From the NCBI GenBank assembly GCA_022837595.1, contig JALHFX010000085.1, positions 1 to 8,476 of the forward strand: a stretch of 8,476 bases of DNA, given 5' to 3'. Below, one piece after another: positions 5,594 to 8,476 of the stretch (position 1 is its first letter; each line of letters opens with the position of its first letter). The notes beneath the pieces were generated by a model that ran no database searches, had not been told where the DNA came from, and saw only the letters and a list, made by a program, of their open reading frames with translations. Source of the DNA: Propionibacterium sp. (GTDB lineage: Bacteria > Actinomycetota > Actinomycetes > Propionibacteriales > Propionibacteriaceae). The position numbers were made by a program, and so were the translations under genes.

Positions 5594-6244
5594 ATGACAA
5601 CAAGGTCGCAGATCATCGACCACACCCTGCTGAACCCGGCCGCCACCGATCGCGACATCACGAGGTTGTGTGAAGAGGCGATCGAATATGGCTTCTTCAG
5701 TGTCTGTGTTAATCCGTACTGGGTAGCCCGTGCGTCGGAACTGACCCACGGGTCGGCAGTAAAGGTCTGCACCGTGATTGGGTTTCCCTTGGGTGCCAAC
5801 ACCACGGCTACCAAGGTGGCCGAGACCATCGACGCGGTGCGTAACGGTGCCGACGAAGTCGACATGGTCATCAACATCGGTCGGGCGCTGGCAGGAGACT
5901 GGGACGCAGTCGAGTCCGACATCCGCGCGGTCGTCGAAGCCGCGGGCGAGAACACCCTGGTGAAGGTTATTCTCGAGACCTGCCTGCTCACCGACGATCA
6001 GATCGTTGAGGCGTGCCGGCGTGCTGTGGCAGCCGGAGCCGACTACGTGAAGACGTCGACAGGTTTTTCCCGCGGCGGCGCCCAGCCCCATGCCGTGTCG
6101 CTGATGCGCGAGACCGTCGGTCCTCAGATCGGTGTCAAGGCGGCCGGCGGCATCCGCACCCTGGAGGACTTCGACGCGATGGTTGATGCGGGTGCCAGTC
6201 GTATCGGCACCTCCGCTGGGATCTCTTTCACCCAGGAAGGCTGA
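5594..6244 (+). CDS. deoC: Deoxyribose-phosphate aldolase
   Basis: This 216-residue class I aldolase reversibly cleaves 2-deoxyribose 5-phosphate to glyceraldehyde 3-phosphate and acetaldehyde in the cytoplasm. The Schiff-base lysine is K153 in YVKTSTGFS, the proton-relay lysine is K182 in GVKAAGGIR, and the catalytic aspartate is D90 in DEVDMVIN. The N-terminal DHTLLNP and the VIGFPLGA segment are also typical of the family. The length is normal for bacterial DeoC, and nothing essential is missing. It is the first gene of the plus-strand operon, under the TTGACA/TAACCT promoter. The permease start follows its stop by 5 bases. DeoC often works in nucleoside salvage beside deoA and deoD, but neither is here, and the transporter and mutarotase-like neighbours point instead to use of external 2-deoxyribose. 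Confidence 0.97.
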   Translation: MTTRSQIIDHTLLNPAATDRDITRLCEEAIEYGFFSVCVNPYWVARASELTHGSAVKVCTVIGFPLGANTTATKVAETIDAVRNGADEVDMVINIGRALAGDWDAVESDIRAVVEAAGENTLVKVILETCLLTDDQIVEACRRAVAAGADYVKTSTGFSRGGAQPHAVSLMRETVGPQIGVKAAGGIRTLEDFDAMVDAGASRIGTSAGISFTQEG

Positions 6245-6249
6245 GCGGA

Positions 6250-7614
6250 ATGCTGATCAAGGACAACACAGTGCAGCAAGCTGATGGGTATCTGGACCGC
6301 ACACCCATCTTTCAGTACGTTCTGTTGAGCATCTGCTTTCCGCTCTGGGGCGCCGCAGCCAGCCTGAATGACATCCTGATCACGCAGTTCAAGAGCGTCT
6401 TCACGCTGTCCGATACGGCCTCGGCCTTCGTACAAAGCGCCTTCTACGGCGGCTACTTCCTCATCGCCATCCCCGCCTCGCGCGTCATCAAGCGGTGGAG
6501 CTACAAGCTGTCGATTCTGATCGGGCTCACGGTCTACGTCGTGGGTTGTTCGTTGTTCTTCCCGGCGTCCACGATGGCGACCTATTCGGTCTTCCTGGTT
6601 GCGCTGTTCGCCATCGCGGTGGGGCTGAGCTTCCTTGAGACGTCCTGCAACACCTATTCCTCGATGATCGGTCCGCGAAAGTGGGCGACCTTGCGCCTCA
6701 ACATATCCCAGACCTTCTACCCGCTCGGCTCCATCGCCGGCATCCTGCTGGGCAAGTATCTGGTGTTCACTGACGGCGAGAACCTGCAGTCACAGATGGC
6801 GAATATGGACCCCGCCGAACGGCTCACCTTTGCGCACAGCATGCTCGAGCGCACGTTGCAGCCGTACCAGTACATCATCATGGTGCTCATTGGCATGCTC
6901 ATCTTGGTGGCGCTCACCCAGTTCCCCCGCTGCAAGCCGACTCACATGGGCGCCAAGGGCCGCGAAGAGGACTCTGCGGGAATCGTGGAGACGTTGCGCT
7001 ACCTGGTCCGCAACCGCGCGTTCATGCGTGGCATCCTGATCCAATTCCTCTATGTGGGCATGCAGACCACCGTGTGGTCGTTCACCATTCGTCTGGCCTT
7101 AACGATGGACCACAGCCTCAATGAGCGTGCCGCCGCCAACTTCATGATCTGGTCCTTCGCCGCCTTCTTCCTCGGCAAGGTGATCGCAAACTTCCTGATC
7201 CCCCGCCTGGGCGCCAACCGGGTGATCGTCCTCTATTCGATGCTGGGCTCGCTGGGCCTGCTGTACGTGATATTCACCCCGAACCTGAGCGCAGCCTGGG
7301 CCGCCGTGGTCGTCTCGGCGCTGTTCGGCCCCTGCTGGGCGACCATCTACGCCCGGACTCTCGACTCCATCGAAGAGAAGCGTTTCACCGAGACCGGCGG
7401 TGCAGTCATCGTCATGGCGATCGTCGGCGGTGCCGTGATCCCCTTGGTACAGGGCATCGTTTCCGACTTGACTGGTTCCATGCAGTTCAGCTTCATCGTC
7501 CCACTCGCCTGCTTCGTGGCGATCGGGTGGCACTTCGCCTCGCTGCACCGCTCCGAGACGCCGCAGACCCCAGAACTCGCCCCTGTCTACGCCGACGCAA
7601 CCTCAGGACACTGA
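6250..7614 (+). CDS. deoP: FucP-family sugar:proton symporter, probable deoxyribose permease
   Basis: This 454-residue integral membrane protein of the major facilitator superfamily (fucose:H+ symporter branch) has about twelve hydrophobic segments. FucP signatures are clear: LNDILITQFKSVFTLS (39-54), VQSAFYGGYF (61-70), GLSFLETSCNTY (125-136) and RLNISQTFYPLGSIAG (149-164). D41 and E130 align with the E. coli FucP acidic residues D46 and E135, which couple proton and sugar movement. The ATG at 6250 lies 5 bases after the deoC stop; the nearby ribosome site is weak, so coupling to deoC is likely. In Salmonella the deoxyribose operon pairs a FucP-related permease (DeoP) with a kinase and a mutarotase, and the deoC and DUF4432 neighbours here support the same substrate. 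Family assignment is firm. Substrate is inferred from context, and fucose or another sugar cannot be excluded. Confidence 0.9.
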   Translation: MLIKDNTVQQADGYLDRTPIFQYVLLSICFPLWGAAASLNDILITQFKSVFTLSDTASAFVQSAFYGGYFLIAIPASRVIKRWSYKLSILIGLTVYVVGCSLFFPASTMATYSVFLVALFAIAVGLSFLETSCNTYSSMIGPRKWATLRLNISQTFYPLGSIAGILLGKYLVFTDGENLQSQMANMDPAERLTFAHSMLERTLQPYQYIIMVLIGMLILVALTQFPRCKPTHMGAKGREEDSAGIVETLRYLVRNRAFMRGILIQFLYVGMQTTVWSFTIRLALTMDHSLNERAAANFMIWSFAAFFLGKVIANFLIPRLGANRVIVLYSMLGSLGLLYVIFTPNLSAAWAAVVVSALFGPCWATIYARTLDSIEEKRFTETGGAVIVMAIVGGAVIPLVQGIVSDLTGSMQFSFIVPLACFVAIGWHFASLHRSETPQTPELAPVYADATSGH

Positions 7615-7617
7615 CCC

Positions 7618-8476
7618 ATGTACACGATTCCGCTCACTCCTGACCTGTTCACCAACGAACCTCGCCTCCTGTGCAAGAGCAATGAATTCACCGTGGAGGC
7701 CAAGCGCTTCAGCAGCGGCGTAGCATCCGTCACCGTCCGGAACTCCCGCGGTCATGTCGAGGTCCTACCCTTCATGGGACAGATCATCTGGGACGTGGTC
7801 TTCGATGACACCAGCCTGACTATGACGAATATGTTCGCCGAACCCCAGCCGGCCCGTCTCATCGAGGACACCTACGGTTGCTTTGCGTTCCACTCGGGGC
7901 TGCTCGCGAACGGGTGCCCATCCCCGCAGGATACTCATCCGCTTCACGGTGAGTTCCCCTGCGCTCCGTTCACCGAGGCCTGGCTCGAGATTGACGAGAA
8001 CTCGGTCAGCGTCTCGGGCCGCCGGGAATACATCAAGGGTTTCGGCCATCACTACGAGGCCGTACCGCGAGTGACCTTGGCCCGCAGAGAAACCTTCATC
8101 GACATCGACCTGTCGGTCACGAACCTGTCTGCCTACCAGGCCATGCCACTCCAGTACATGTGCCATATGAACTATGCATGGGTCGATGGCGCCACGATGA
8201 GCCAGACAATTGGGGACGCCTTCACGCTGCGGTCCACAGTTCCCGCCCACGTCCAGCCCACCCCGGAATGGACCGAACTCAACGAGGACATTCTCACTGG
8301 CAGGGTGGATCCGCAGAAATTAGAAGACGCCAACCGCTACGACCCCGAGATCGTGCTGTTCGCCGACGACCTGCCTCAGTATGGTGAGCACGCGCGCTTC
8401 TCCATGGAGCTGCCGACCGGCGGACGGTTCATGGTGATGTTTTCAACCAGCGACTTCCCGGTCGCCACGCGCTGGC
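7618..8476 (+). CDS. DUF4432/aldose 1-epimerase-family protein, probable deoxyribose mutarotase (DeoM/DeoX-like), 3' end beyond window
   Basis: An open frame of 286 codons runs off the window end. It begins 3 bases after the permease stop, with AGGA 9 bases upstream of the ATG. The sequence is rich in beta strands and carries HSGLLANGCP (92-101), HPLHGEFPCAP (107-117) and QYMCHMNYAW (179-188). H110 in LHGE and H183 in CHMNYAW sit where galactose mutarotases have their two catalytic-site histidines; the catalytic glutamate would lie past the window end. Members of this family interconvert sugar anomers, and the Salmonella deoxyribose operon includes a deoxyribose-specific mutarotase (DeoM, also called DeoX). 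Immediate linkage to deoC and the FucP-like permease supports that role here. Family assignment is good; sugar specificity is inferred. No deoxyribokinase is in the window, so deoK may follow. Confidence 0.85.
   Translation, partial: MYTIPLTPDLFTNEPRLLCKSNEFTVEAKRFSSGVASVTVRNSRGHVEVLPFMGQIIWDVVFDDTSLTMTNMFAEPQPARLIEDTYGCFAFHSGLLANGCPSPQDTHPLHGEFPCAPFTEAWLEIDENSVSVSGRREYIKGFGHHYEAVPRVTLARRETFIDIDLSVTNLSAYQAMPLQYMCHMNYAWVDGATMSQTIGDAFTLRSTVPAHVQPTPEWTELNEDILTGRVDPQKLEDANRYDPEIVLFADDLPQYGEHARFSMELPTGGRFMVMFSTSDFPVATRW

Noticed and set aside
5383..6091. Minus-strand frames of 177-202 codons overlapping the deoC promoter and gene
   Set aside because: They are antisense to deoC, whose catalytic residues, promoter and ribosome site are all clear.

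Overview
This GC-rich window carries actinobacterial-style genes. The DnaQ/BRCT exonuclease with a long C-terminal extension is typical of Actinomycetota, promoters are of the TTGACA/TAnnnT type, and genes are packed into short operons with ATGA overlaps. A propionibacterium-like host (Propionibacteriaceae) would fit the base composition and anaerobic redox content, but that is an inference. The window divides into a minus-strand half (1-5012) and a plus-strand half (5594-8476), separated by a divergent intergenic region of about 580 bp.

Left part, minus strand, read from 3001 down to 1: three overlapping genes encode (i) a small iron-sulfur protein with one plant-type [2Fe-2S] and two [4Fe-4S] motifs, (ii) a fumarate-reductase/succinate-dehydrogenase-type flavoprotein, and (iii) the N-terminal 196 residues of a NuoF/HoxF-type NADH- and FMN-binding subunit that runs off the window. 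Each junction is a 4-base ATGA overlap. No membrane anchor is visible. The simplest reading is a soluble NADH-linked fumarate (or other enoate) reductase in which electrons pass from NADH through FMN and Fe-S clusters to FAD. The C-terminus of the Fe-S protein is an unusual array of ADLET-like five-residue repeats, encoded by a 15-bp minisatellite that ends just before the flavoprotein start.

Middle, minus strand: a 553-residue DEDDh exonuclease (DnaQ-like) with a TerB-like helical middle region, a BRCT domain and a C-terminal domain. It probably acts in DNA repair or maintenance. A gap of about 350 bp with no convincing gene separates it from the redox operon.

Right part, plus strand: a good promoter (TTGACA-17-TAACCT) preceded by an imperfect palindrome drives deoC (deoxyribose-phosphate aldolase), a FucP-family sugar:proton symporter (DeoP-like) and a DUF4432/aldose 1-epimerase-family protein (DeoM/DeoX-like, truncated by the window end). 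Together they look like a 2-deoxyribose uptake and breakdown operon: import, anomer interconversion, phosphorylation by a kinase not seen here, then cleavage to acetaldehyde and glyceraldehyde 3-phosphate. No deoxyribokinase or regulator gene is present; either could lie downstream.

The most distinctive items are the NADH/fumarate-reductase-like three-gene module and its pentapeptide-repeat tail. Both are made of recognisable parts, and I see no clearly unprecedented system.
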